In this document: piece by piece, positions 17,860 through 26,292 of the stretch
How positions within the stretch are numbered: the stretch's first letter is position 1
Layout of the letters: each line of letters begins with the position of its first letter
Assembly: GCA_004102645.1 (NCBI GenBank)
Contig: CP034928.1
Coordinates: 682,001-746,000 of the forward strand
Source: Candidatus Bipolaricaulis sibiricus
GTDB taxonomy: Bacteria; Bipolaricaulota; Bipolaricaulia; Bipolaricaulales; Bipolaricaulaceae
Direction of reading: 5' to 3'
DNA: 64,000 bases
Notes under the pieces: model-generated
The model's input: the letters and a program-made list of their open reading frames with translations, nothing else
Databases searched by the model: none
What the model was told of the DNA's origin: nothing
Program-made: the position numbers and the translations under genes

Positions 17860-18468
17860 GTGTACGTGGAGACCCGCGAGCTGGAGCGGTAGGTCGCGGA
17901 GAAGGTCTTGTCGGTGGTGGGGTGGCCGGCCCGGGGTCAGCTCGGTCGGACCCTCGTTCGGGTGATCGCTTGGCCCCCGCGTCGATCCGAGCAGTCTGCG
18001 GCAACGTGCGACCGGATCGCCTGCGCTGAGGGGTCGCTGCGGCGGTGGACCCTATCCCAGTTCGCATCCGGTCTGGAGGTGGAGGGAGAGGAGCACGTCC
18101 CACCTTCAGGACCAGTGCCCATCCTCTCCAGTCATCCAGGCTCGGTGGACGCGCTCGCGCTTGTCGCAGGCGTGGGACGGGATGGCCTGAACCGCCCGGC
18201 GTGGCCGATGCCGTTTCTCCTGAACCTGCCAAACGTCAGCCGTCACCTCATCTTCGCTGCAGACGAGAGGCGAGGGCGAGCTCCGGCGGTTCGTCAGGGG
18301 ATTCAGCACCTTCCACGAGGGGGAGCGCTTCGCCTGTTCCCCGGTGGACGGCCCGAACAGGACCCGGCAACGATGGGCAGGGCATCGTCCGGACCCGAGC
18401 TGACGATCGGACATGCCTCAGGGCTTCGGCCTGACCTCACGGAAGGCTGCTCACGTCCCACAGCTTGA
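17860..18468 (+). pseudogene. Decayed lysophospholipid acyltransferase (PlsC-like)
   Basis: The frame begins with a GTG behind AGGAAGGAG, hits a TAG at codon 11 (17890-17892) and continues in frame with clear similarity to 1-acyl-glycerol-3-phosphate acyltransferase-like proteins: ILSSHPGSVDALALVAGVG holds the H-x4-D catalytic motif (usually NHPG), then PFLLNLPNVSRHLIFAAD and GGALRLFPGGRPEQDPA. The C-terminal part breaks off after about codon 180 and the tail is unrelated. Internal stop plus truncation argue for a pseudogene. A re-start at the TTG at 17908 could in principle give a shortened protein. Confidence 0.7.
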
Positions 18469-18663
18469 CCCTGCTATCGGCCGATCCGGAGAGGATCCTG
18501 GAGCTGTCGGGGCTCCACGCCACTCCGTAGAACCACGCCCCCCTGCGAACGTGACCAGCGCGAGGTCAGCCTGGCTGCAGCAGGACTGCGCGGTCCCGCC
18601 GGTCACGGGAAGCATGGCCAACCCAATGGCCACGGCAAGCCTGGTCGCACAGTGATGCCCCAT
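18437..18663 (-). pseudogene. Fragment of a secreted WD40-repeat protein with a frameshift
   Basis: An ATG with GAGGAGG upstream opens a signal-peptide-like N-terminus (MGHHCATRLAVAIGLAMLPV, cleavage after GGTAQ likely). At a run of six G (complement of about 18529-18534) the frame must shift to read AWFYGVAWSPDSSRILSGSA and DSRVKLWDVS, a textbook WD40 repeat; the shifted frame then stops after SSLP. Without the shift the frame ends as unrelated sequence at 18451. Only one repeat is left, where functional propellers need about seven, so this looks like a remnant; its end overlaps the acyltransferase remnant. Confidence 0.72.
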
Positions 18664-18747
18664 CGTATCCTCCTCGAGTCACTGGACACGGCTGCTGGGC
18701 CGGTTGCCCTGGGGTGGCCCCTCGATCGTACCACGGCGAGGATGCGT

Positions 18748-19908
18748 CTACTTGAGGGCTTCTTGGGCCGCGAATGTTCGGTGGGGGGACAGATCCTCCA
18801 GTATCGCGTGGTCCTCGGGGAGGAGCCCATCGGTGAGGAGCCGCCCCAGGAGCTCGCCCAGGCCGGGCCCGAGCATGACCCCCTGCCCACACATTCCGAT
18901 CGCCACCGCGTACCCCTCGACCGAGCCCGACCAGCCCACCAGCGGCGATCCATCCGGGGTCATCGGGTAGAGACCCCGCCAGGTCCGCCGCACGCGGAGG
19001 TTCGCCAGCCGCGGCATGAGGTCGACCATCCGCCGCGCGACCATGGGGAGGAAGGCGCTCGTCTCCCGGCAGTCCTCGCCGACGATCGGCGGGTCGGGGG
19101 AAATGCAGAACGTGAGCTGGCCCGAGGCGAGCTGGTGGAAGTAGTAGTTGGCTGACCCCGGCGCAGGCCGGATGTCGACGATCATCGGGTCGAGGAAGTG
19201 GGCCACCGGCTCGGTGACCCCTGCCTCGTGGGAGTCGGGGACCACGGGGTGATCCTCCCCCACCATCCGCCCGACCTCCCGCGCCCACGCTCCGGCAGCG
19301 TTGAGGACGATCTCCGTTGGGTAGCGGCCGCGGTCGGTGACGACCGCACGCACCCGGTCCCCGCGGACCTCGATCCCGATCACCCGCTCCCGGAACCGAA
19401 ACTCCGCCCCCGCCCGCCGGGCCTCGTCGTAGCAGGCGTGGAGGAGGAGGAGGGGCGAGAGGTGGCCGTCCCTGGGGGAGTAGGTTCCGCCAATGAGGCC
19501 GCGGGGGTTGAGGTCGGGGACGACCCGGATGAGCTCCGGAGCGGGGAGCCAGTCGATCTCAAGGCCATAGCGCTGCTGGACCACGAGGAGGTCCCGGAGG
19601 AGCCTCTCCTCGCGGGGGGTGTAGGCGACGAACACGTATCCCCCGCTCCGCCACTCGATGTCCTGCCCGCGGATCTGCCGCCACGTGGACACGATCTCGA
19701 TCGAGCGCCGGCAGAGGCCGATCTTCGCTGGGTCGGAGTGGGTCGCCCGCACGCCGCCGATCGCGGCCTTGTTCGAGCCCTGGCCTACGCTCGGGCGGGC
19801 GTCGACGACGAGCACGTTCCGTCCGGCCTCGGCCACGGCGAGGGCAGCCGGGGTGCCCACGCTCCCCGCCCCGATGATCACCACGTCGTAGGACCGGCTA
19901 GCCGTCAC
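18748..19908 (-). CDS. FAD-dependent amino-acid dehydrogenase, DAO family (beta-type subunit)
   Basis: A 386-residue flavoprotein of the glycine/D-amino-acid oxidase (DAO) fold. YDVVIIGAGSVGTPAALAVA binds FAD; VVDARPSVGQGSNKAAIGGV and GLYPMTPDGSPLVGWSG match the family. It resembles the catalytic beta subunit of sarcosine, proline or D-hydroxyproline dehydrogenases, which oxidise N-alkyl or cyclic amino acids. GTG start. It follows the large Fe-S/FAD subunit gene by ten bases, so the two likely form one heteromeric, probably oxygen-independent dehydrogenase. The substrate cannot be read from the sequence. Confidence 0.85.
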   Translation of the reverse strand: MTASRSYDVVIIGAGSVGTPAALAVAEAGRNVLVVDARPSVGQGSNKAAIGGVRATHSDPAKIGLCRRSIEIVSTWRQIRGQDIEWRSGGYVFVAYTPREERLLRDLLVVQQRYGLEIDWLPAPELIRVVPDLNPRGLIGGTYSPRDGHLSPLLLLHACYDEARRAGAEFRFRERVIGIEVRGDRVRAVVTDRGRYPTEIVLNAAGAWAREVGRMVGEDHPVVPDSHEAGVTEPVAHFLDPMIVDIRPAPGSANYYFHQLASGQLTFCISPDPPIVGEDCRETSAFLPMVARRMVDLMPRLANLRVRRTWRGLYPMTPDGSPLVGWSGSVEGYAVAIGMCGQGVMLGPGLGELLGRLLTDGLLPEDHAILEDLSPHRTFAAQEALK

Positions 19909-19918
19909 GCGTCACCGC

Positions 19919-22003
19919 TCACCCGTCACGGGTATCCGCCACACCCGCGAACCGGCCCAGGGGGACCTCGACGAACAGGGGGCGGCCCACGTAGTCGGTC
20001 ACCTCGTCGAGCGGGACGCCCTCGTCGCGGAACAGGCGCTTGAGGAGGGATCCGCACGTCTTTCCCCCACAGGCCCCCATGCCCGAGCGCGTGACGGCCT
20101 TGATCTCGTTCATGTCGCGAAACCCGGCACGGATGAGGGCCCGGATCTCCCCCACCGTCACGCGCTCGCAGCGGCAGAGGATCTGGTCGTCGTCCAGGCG
20201 TTCCACCGCCTCGGGGAGGGGAGCGGCTCGCCAAGCAGACCCGACGCGGATCCCGGCCACGTGGGGCGCGATCGAGGCGGGGACGGAGACCTTGACGAGG
20301 ACGGTTCGGTCGTTGCGCTCGATGGTCCGGACCGAGCGGACCTCGGCCTCGCCGAGTTCCTCCCCTTCCTCGCCGACGAGGGTCACCTGGGTTCCGACCT
20401 GGATCGCGTTGCGGCCCAGCTCGTGGGGGAGGGTCACGACGGGGCGATCCCGGTCCTGCCGGTAGTCGACGAGGGTGATCGCGAGCCCCGGGCAGACAAC
20501 CACGCACCGCTCGCACCCCAAGCACGGCTTTCCCTCGTCCGCCCGGAACTCGGGGATCCTCCGGATGTCCTGGGGATCGATCTCGAGCAAGCCCTGGGGA
20601 CAGACGGAGGTGCACGGGTTGCACGGGATCTCCTCGTGGCAGTGCAGGACGGGAACAACCCCTTGCCGAATGGGGGCAGCGGTTCGCTCGATCCGCGCGC
20701 CTGGCCGCGACTTGAGGATCCCCGCCATCCGTTCCCACTCGGGGGGGATCTCGACATCGGCCGCTCCCAAGGCTTGGGCGATCCGGCGGCCGACGATCTT
20801 CCCGGAGAAGATCGCCGCCGAGGCCTCGGCGATCTCCTCGGCGTCGCCGGCGGCGAACGCCTTCATCCCGAACGCGCGGGCCTTGCGGTAGAACTCGTCC
20901 ACCGGATCGAGCCCCACCGCAACGAGGACCGTGTCGCAGGGGAACGTCTTCTCTGTCCCGGGGACGGGCCGGAATCCATCGTCGACCCGGGCGATCGTCA
21001 CCGACTCCACGCCCTGCTTTCCGTTGGCCGAGAGGATGGTGTGCGAGGTGTGGATGGGGACCCCGAGGCGGGCGAGCTTGTCCCGGTGGACCTTGTACCC
21101 TCCGCACTCTGGCATGGCCTCAACCAGACCCACGACCTCGATCCCCGCTTGAATCGCGTGGTACCCGGCGATGAGCCCGACGTTCCCGCCCCCAACGATG
21201 AACAGCCGGTCCGCGGCTCGGACGAGGTCGCGGTTCACCAGCGTCTGGAACGCCCCGGCTCCGTAGACGCCGGGAAGGGTGTTTCCCCGAAAGAGGAGGG
21301 ACTTCTCCCGTGCGCCGGTGGCGACGAGGAGGACCTCGGGACGGACGAGCACGTACTCCTCCCCCTCCCGGAGCACGCCCACCCAGCCGTCGCTGTAGAC
21401 GGCCAAGACGACCGAGTTCAGCCACACCTCGACCGACGGGTGGCCGCGGACTTCGTTCTCGAGCCGCGTCGCGATGTCGGTCCCTCGGGTGCCGGCGTAC
21501 ACGGCATCGGTTGAACCGAAGAACCGGTGCGTCTGGAGGACGAGCTTTCCGCCGAGGCGGCTCTTGTCGTCCACGAGAAGGGTTCGGATCCGACGCGCCC
21601 CGAGTTCGATCGACGCGGACAGGCCGGCCGGTCCGCCTCCGATCACGAGGACCGGCGCTGGGATTCGCTCGATGTCGTTCATCCGTGGGGCAGCGGAGAC
21701 ACGCGGAAGTTCAGGAAGGCCATCCGCCGGCTCAATCCGCATCCCTGGCTGAACCGGGGTCATGCATGCCTTGACCGGGACTCCGTCCGCAATCACCAGA
21801 CACTGCGCACACTGGCCGTTCGCGCAGAAGATCCCTTGGGGCGCTCCGTCCTTCGGGTGATGGCCGAAGGTACGGATCCCGGCGGCGAACAGAGCGGCGG
21901 CGATCGTCTCCCCGCTGTAGGCAAGGAGCTCCCGTCCCTCAAACGTGAACCGCACGGGTTCGCCCCGTTGGACGCTGAGAATCGGATGGGCTTCGATCCT
22001 CAT
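19919..22003 (-). CDS. Multi-cofactor dehydrogenase alpha subunit (2Fe-2S, FAD/NAD, two 4Fe-4S, BFD)
   Basis: A 694-residue electron-transfer protein. Residues 15-95 form a plant-type 2Fe-2S domain with Cys60, 65, 68 and 80. A FAD-binding GGGPAG lies at 122-127 and a second dinucleotide site (FIVGGGNVGLIAGYHA) near 270. Around 460-510 are two 4Fe-4S motifs, CNPCTSVCPQG and CLGCERCVVVCPG. A BFD-like 2Fe-2S domain (Cys610, 612, 645, 650) precedes the C-terminus. In relatives these parts are often separate alpha and gamma subunits of sarcosine or (hydroxy)proline dehydrogenases; here they are fused. Electrons likely pass from the neighbouring DAO subunit to NAD or ferredoxin. Confidence 0.88.
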   Translation of the reverse strand: MRIEAHPILSVQRGEPVRFTFEGRELLAYSGETIAAALFAAGIRTFGHHPKDGAPQGIFCANGQCAQCLVIADGVPVKACMTPVQPGMRIEPADGLPELPRVSAAPRMNDIERIPAPVLVIGGGPAGLSASIELGARRIRTLLVDDKSRLGGKLVLQTHRFFGSTDAVYAGTRGTDIATRLENEVRGHPSVEVWLNSVVLAVYSDGWVGVLREGEEYVLVRPEVLLVATGAREKSLLFRGNTLPGVYGAGAFQTLVNRDLVRAADRLFIVGGGNVGLIAGYHAIQAGIEVVGLVEAMPECGGYKVHRDKLARLGVPIHTSHTILSANGKQGVESVTIARVDDGFRPVPGTEKTFPCDTVLVAVGLDPVDEFYRKARAFGMKAFAAGDAEEIAEASAAIFSGKIVGRRIAQALGAADVEIPPEWERMAGILKSRPGARIERTAAPIRQGVVPVLHCHEEIPCNPCTSVCPQGLLEIDPQDIRRIPEFRADEGKPCLGCERCVVVCPGLAITLVDYRQDRDRPVVTLPHELGRNAIQVGTQVTLVGEEGEELGEAEVRSVRTIERNDRTVLVKVSVPASIAPHVAGIRVGSAWRAAPLPEAVERLDDDQILCRCERVTVGEIRALIRAGFRDMNEIKAVTRSGMGACGGKTCGSLLKRLFRDEGVPLDEVTDYVGRPLFVEVPLGRFAGVADTRDG

Positions 22004-22116
22004 TGGAAGAACCCCAGAAAGACCCGGGCGCGACGAGCACCGGGCGAGGAGAGGTACGCAGGCCGCATCGGGCGGATTCTACCGGACGTGCATGCCACCT
22101 TCACACCGAAGCCTGC

Positions 22117-23046
22117 TCATCCTCCGAGGACCGATCGCACGGCGAGGAGCCACACGTTGAGGGTGACCACCGCCCCCAGCGAGGAGACAAGGATGAGGGG
22201 CGCGATCTTGTCTTGGTGGAACCGGTAGCGGTCGCTGAGGACGATCGTGTTCACCGCGATGGGCGTCCCGTTCATGATCACGAGCACGGCCCCCTCGAGA
22301 GGGGGGAGCCCCGCGACCTTGACGGCGAGCACGGTCAGCCCGGGAAGGACGATCAGCCTGCCCAACGCGAGCCCGAGCGCGGGGAGGAGCGCGCGGTAGT
22401 CGTGCCCGTAGAGGAACACCCCCAACGTGACGAGTGCCACAGGGGCTGCGGTGCGGCCCAGCATCGCCAGCGGCGCTTCGAGGACGGACGGGATAACGAC
22501 TCGGCCGAGGGACAGCGCCACTCCGGCCAGGATCGACAGGATGAGCGGGTTCCGCGCCAGCCGGCTTGCGGTCCGGGCCGCCGCCGTCCCCGGCCGGAGG
22601 CCCGTGGTGGCGTGGGTCTCGAGGAGGACCAGGGCCAAGGCGACGGTGAACGGGGCAATCCCAGCCACGGCCAGCGATGCCAGGCGCACCGGCTCTCCGG
22701 GGCCGAGGGCGAACTCGGCGAATGGGATTCCGAAGAAGGCGAGGCTCCCGAACACCGTGGTCACCGCCAGGAGGTAGCGGAGGTCGCGGGGCAGCGGCCG
22801 GATCGCGAGGACGATCCCGCCCGCGGTGAGGACGGGCAGGACCCCTAGCGCGACGAACCGCAGGGTGTCGAGGGTCAGGGGGGTCTGGGCGAGGTCGACC
22901 AGGAACAGCGCGGGCAGCGCGAGCCAGTACACGTACCCGTTCAGGGCTCGTTCGTCTCCCGCGCGGAGCAGGCCAACCGCCCGGGCCAGGTACCCCACGC
23001 CCACGAGCACGACAATGGGCACGGTGGCCGCGATGGAGGAGGTCAC
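22117..23046 (-). CDS. AEC (auxin efflux carrier) family transporter
   Basis: Integral membrane protein of 309 residues with about ten hydrophobic helices in the two-halves layout of the AEC family (bacterial MdcF/YfdV type). MTSSIAATVPIVVLVGVGYL at the N-terminus and MNGTPIAVNTIVLSDRYR in the second half are typical. Substrates in known members are malonate or other organic anions. GTG start. Read in the same direction as the dehydrogenase genes 110 bp downstream, so it may import or export their substrate or product; this is inference. Confidence 0.85.
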   Translation of the reverse strand: MTSSIAATVPIVVLVGVGYLARAVGLLRAGDERALNGYVYWLALPALFLVDLAQTPLTLDTLRFVALGVLPVLTAGGIVLAIRPLPRDLRYLLAVTTVFGSLAFFGIPFAEFALGPGEPVRLASLAVAGIAPFTVALALVLLETHATTGLRPGTAAARTASRLARNPLILSILAGVALSLGRVVIPSVLEAPLAMLGRTAAPVALVTLGVFLYGHDYRALLPALGLALGRLIVLPGLTVLAVKVAGLPPLEGAVLVIMNGTPIAVNTIVLSDRYRFHQDKIAPLILVSSLGAVVTLNVWLLAVRSVLGG

Positions 23047-23235
23047 GGTCCCTGTCGGATTGGGAGACGTCGCGAGACGGGCCCCGGTTCTGCACTTGCC
23101 GTGTCTGGACCCGCCGCGAAGGCGGAGAGCGGATAGGACCAGCGCCAGGGGAACGTTGGGGAGCGCACGCCGTGTCCTGATCGGCGCGGGCTGGGTGCCT
23201 CAGGGACTGGACCTCCGCGGCTCTCCCCCACGCCG
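23047..23235. other. Intergenic spacer without recognised feature
   Basis: The 189 bp between the AEC gene and pspC show no ORF with a ribosome site, no RNA gene and no clear terminator. Confidence 0.4.
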
Positions 23236-23694
23236 CTACCCTCTGCGGCTGAGCTGCCAGAGGAGGGCCAGTCCGATGCCGATGAGGAGCAACGGGCCAA
23301 GGACGTCAAACCGGAGCCACCACGCCCACCATATCCCGAGGTTGCGGAGAAGGAGTGAGATCCCGAGGAAGATGAGGATCGCCGCGACGACGGCGGCAAG
23401 GCCGATGTCGCGCCGGCCGGCGGCGGTACGCACCTCTGCGCCCAGCTCGCGTGCTCGGTCCGCGATCTCCTCGGCGCCGGCCCGTACCGCGTCCCGTGGT
23501 GAGAGCCCGGGATCCCCCTCGGTGGGGATGATCAGCCACAAGAGCAGGTAGATGAGGATGCCCACGCCGCTGGCCAGGGCCAGGACGGCGAACACCACCC
23601 GAACGAGGGTCGCGTCCACGCCGAGGTGTTCGGCGATCCCTCCGCACACGCCACCCAGGAGCGCGTTTCGCCTGCTGCGGTAGAGCCGCTTCAT
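23236..23694 (-). CDS. PspC domain protein
   Basis: A 152-residue membrane protein. The first 60 residues are a PspC domain (MKRLYRSRRNALLGGVCGGI, EHLGVDATLVRVVFAVLAL, LLLWLIIPTE). A charged linker and two further hydrophobic segments with a WWAWWLRF interface follow. PspC domains sense or respond to membrane stress. Start ATG with AAGGAGG; the longer frame is not used because it would overlap the hypC promoter and start. Confidence 0.9.
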   Translation of the reverse strand: MKRLYRSRRNALLGGVCGGIAEHLGVDATLVRVVFAVLALASGVGILIYLLLWLIIPTEGDPGLSPRDAVRAGAEEIADRARELGAEVRTAAGRRDIGLAAVVAAILIFLGISLLLRNLGIWWAWWLRFDVLGPLLLIGIGLALLWQLSRRG

Positions 23695-23740
23695 CGAACC
23701 TCCTTGGATGGAAGTGTACCCCGCGGCGCCGCGGATCGCG

Positions 23741-23769
23741 TTGTGGGGGCAACCAGGGCTCGCTAGAAT
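23741..23769 (+). promoter_or_regulatory. Promoter of hypCDE
   Basis: TTGTGG (23741-23746), 17 nt, TAGAAT (23764-23769). The expected start is about 23776, only four bases before the hypC ATG, and no Shine-Dalgarno is present, so the mRNA is probably leaderless or nearly so. Confidence 0.6.
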
Positions 23770-23779
23770 CGATTCCGAC

Positions 23780-24031
23780 ATGTGTCTGGCCGTGCCGACG
23801 AAGGTCTTGGCGCTGGAGCGGAACGTGGCTACCGTGGACGTCCAGAGCGTCCGGGCGCGCGTTCGGCTCGACGCCCTTGGGGAGGATGTGGCTGTCGGGG
23901 ACTACCTTCTCGTCCACGCCGGGTTCGCGATCCGGCGCCTTGATCCCCAGGATGCCGCGGAGACCCTGGCCTTGTTCGCGGAGATGGCGGCGCTCGACGA
24001 TGGCGCGCCTCGTGGGCCCACCGCCCCGTGA
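23780..24031 (+). CDS. hypC: Hydrogenase maturation chaperone HypC
   Basis: Small chaperone that with HypD builds and delivers the Fe(CN)2CO unit of NiFe hydrogenases. 83 residues with the essential Cys2 in MCLAVPTKVLAL and the conserved GDYLLVHAGFAIRRLD. The start is fixed by the Cys2 rule. Overlaps hypD by four bases (GTGA). Confidence 0.95.
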   Translation: MCLAVPTKVLALERNVATVDVQSVRARVRLDALGEDVAVGDYLLVHAGFAIRRLDPQDAAETLALFAEMAALDDGAPRGPTAP

Positions 24032-25131
24032 CCGAGCTTTCGGAAGCCCACCCCTTCCAGCTCCGCGATCCTGCCCAGGCCCGCGCGCTCGCGGACCTGC
24101 TGCGTCGCCATGCCCCGCCTGCTCCGGTTCGGATCGTCCACGTCTGCGGGACGCACGAGATGGCGATCGCCCAACACGGCCTCCGCGCTCTCCTTCCCCG
24201 CAACGTAGAGGTTCTGGAAGGGCCGGGGTGCCCGGTGTGCGTGACCCCCACGGTGGACCTCGATCGTGCGGTCAAGCTTGCGTTGGGTGGAGCGATCCTG
24301 TGCACGTTTGGGGACATGACCCGGGTCCCGGGGACCCGGGTCACCCTTGCCGAGGCACGGGCCCAAGGCGCCGACGTGCGGGTCGTTCTGTCCGCTGCCG
24401 ACGCGGTGGAGATCGCCCACAGCAACCCCGCCCGCGACGTGGTGTTCTTCGCGGTCGGTTTCGAGACAACGGCACCGGGCACGGCTGCGATCCTCCTCGA
24501 GTCCCCGCCGGACAACTTCTCCGTCCTTGCCTCGCACAAGCTCATTCCGCCCGCGCTGTCGGCGCTGATGGCCGGGCCCCGGAGCGGTATCGCGGCGTTC
24601 CTCGCGCCGGGCCACGTGTCGACCGTCATTGGTGCCCGGGCCTATCGCCCGGTGGCGGAGAGCTACCGGGTCCCGATCGTGGTTGCCGGGTTCGAACCGC
24701 TGGACATCCTCTACGCGGTCGCCCTTGCCCTGAAGCAACTGCGCGAGGGCCGGGCTGAGGTGGAGAACGCCTACCCCCGCGCCGTGGCCGAGGCGGGAAA
24801 CCGCCGTGCCCAGGACCTCCTCGCCCAGGCGTTCGAGCCGTGCGACGCCGCATGGAGGGGGATCGGGACAATTCCCGGGTCCGGGCTGCGCATCCGCGAC
24901 GAGCTCGCGCGGTGGGACGCGGCCCGCAAGCTTCCCGTTGCGGCCGAGGAAGGCGAAGAGAAGCCCGCAGGCTGTCTCTGTTCCGACGTCCTTCTTGCCC
25001 GAGCCGTGCCGGGTGACTGCCCGCTCTTCCGCAACAGCTGTACGCCTCTCTCTCCGGTCGGACCGTGCATGGTGGGGTCCGAGGGAGCGTGCAACGTGTG
25101 GTACCGGTACGGGGGGAGGCCGAACCTGTGA
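24028..25131 (+). CDS. hypD: Hydrogenase maturation protein HypD
   Basis: Fe-S scaffold on which the cyanide and CO ligands are attached to iron. 367 residues, GTG start. HVCGTHEMAIAQHGLRALLP, the redox-active EGPGCPVCVTP, and GFETTAPGTAA are signature segments. The C-terminal 4Fe-4S site is visible as CLCSDVLLARAVPGDC followed by the GPCMVGSEGACNVWYRY ending. Confidence 0.97.
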   Translation: MTELSEAHPFQLRDPAQARALADLLRRHAPPAPVRIVHVCGTHEMAIAQHGLRALLPRNVEVLEGPGCPVCVTPTVDLDRAVKLALGGAILCTFGDMTRVPGTRVTLAEARAQGADVRVVLSAADAVEIAHSNPARDVVFFAVGFETTAPGTAAILLESPPDNFSVLASHKLIPPALSALMAGPRSGIAAFLAPGHVSTVIGARAYRPVAESYRVPIVVAGFEPLDILYAVALALKQLREGRAEVENAYPRAVAEAGNRRAQDLLAQAFEPCDAAWRGIGTIPGSGLRIRDELARWDAARKLPVAAEEGEEKPAGCLCSDVLLARAVPGDCPLFRNSCTPLSPVGPCMVGSEGACNVWYRYGGRPNL

Positions 25132-26153
25132 GCCGCTTGTCGGACGACCGGGTGACCACCCTCCACGGCGCGGGGGGGGAGCTGATGGAGCAGTTCCTCC
25201 GGGAGAGAGTTCTTCCCCGGTTTCGCCTCCGCAGGGCAGGCCCGATCGGGCTCGATGAGCTCGACGACGGGGCGGTGGTCGACCTGCCCCCGGGTCGGGT
25301 CGTGGTGACCACCGACACCCACGTCGTCAAGCCGTGGTTCTTCCCTGGTGGGGACATCGGAGCCCTTGCCGTGTGCGGGACCGCCAATGACCTGGCGGTG
25401 ATGGGGGCGCGGCCGGTGGCCCTGACGATGGCCCTGCTGCTCGAGGAAGGGTTCCCCCTGGACGATCTCGAGGCGATCCTGTCCTCCGCCGCCGAGGAGC
25501 TGGCGCGGCTCGGGCTCCCCCTCGTGGCGGGGGACACGAAGGTCGTGGGCAAGGGCGAGCTCGACGGGATCGCGGTCAACACCACTGGAGTCGGTGTTGC
25601 CGAGCGGGTGGTGTCCGATGCTGGGCTCCGCCCCGGGGACGCAATCGTCGTGACCGGCACCGTAGGCGACCACGGGATGGCCCTCCTCGCCTCCCGGGAG
25701 GGGTTCCACCTCCAGACTGAACTTCGGAGCGACGTCGCCGCCGTGTGGCCGCTCCTCGCCCCGGCCCTCGCCGACGGCGGGATCACAGCGTTGAAAGACC
25801 CCACCCGCGGCGGGCTCGCCGCGGCCCTCAACGAGATGGCGCGCAAGGCGGGGGTCGGGATCGAGGTCCGCGAGGACGCGATTCCCGTGCGGCCCGAGTC
25901 GCGGGCCCTGTCCGACCTGCTTGGGATCAGCCCGCTCGAGGTGGCCTGCGAGGGACGGGCCGTGCTCGCCGTGGAGGCCGACCGCGCCGTCGCGCTCGTC
26001 GCACTTCTGCGAAAGCACCCGCTGGGGCGGAACGCGGCGGTGATCGGGACAGCCATCCCCGAGTACCCGGGGCGGGTCGTCCTCGACACAGGGGTCGGCG
26101 GCCGGCGGTTCCTCGAAATGCCCCTCGGCGACCCGGTGCCACGGATCTGTTGA
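25128..26153 (+). CDS. hypE: Hydrogenase maturation protein HypE
   Basis: Dehydrates HypF-carbamoylated C-terminal cysteine to thiocyanate, the cyanide donor. About 341 residues; AIR synthase-like fold with TLHGAGGELMEQFL, VVTTDTHVVKPWFFPGGDIG and KDPTRGGLAAALNEMA, ending in the obligatory PRIC. GTG start overlapping the hypD stop by four bases. No hypA, hypB, hypF or hydrogenase structural gene is in the window, so those must lie elsewhere. Confidence 0.97.
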   Translation: MSRLSDDRVTTLHGAGGELMEQFLRERVLPRFRLRRAGPIGLDELDDGAVVDLPPGRVVVTTDTHVVKPWFFPGGDIGALAVCGTANDLAVMGARPVALTMALLLEEGFPLDDLEAILSSAAEELARLGLPLVAGDTKVVGKGELDGIAVNTTGVGVAERVVSDAGLRPGDAIVVTGTVGDHGMALLASREGFHLQTELRSDVAAVWPLLAPALADGGITALKDPTRGGLAAALNEMARKAGVGIEVREDAIPVRPESRALSDLLGISPLEVACEGRAVLAVEADRAVALVALLRKHPLGRNAAVIGTAIPEYPGRVVLDTGVGGRRFLEMPLGDPVPRIC

Positions 26154-26215
26154 CGGGAAACCATGACCGGTTCAGCCCGCTGCGGTGGGGGCAGGTCGGT
26201 TGGGAAGAGGTCTCC

Positions 26216-26243
26216 TTGGCCCAAGGTGATCGATCTGTATAAT
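26216..26243 (+). promoter_or_regulatory. Promoter of the multi-GAF diguanylate cyclase
   Basis: TTGGCC (26216-26221), 16 nt, perfect TATAAT (26238-26243). The -10 box covers the first possible ATG (26242), which therefore cannot be the start; transcription from about 26250 favours the ATG at 26293. Confidence 0.6.
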
Positions 26244-26292
26244 GAACCGCACCCTCTGGTGGCGGGGCGATTTCGCGGAACTGAGAACGGCG

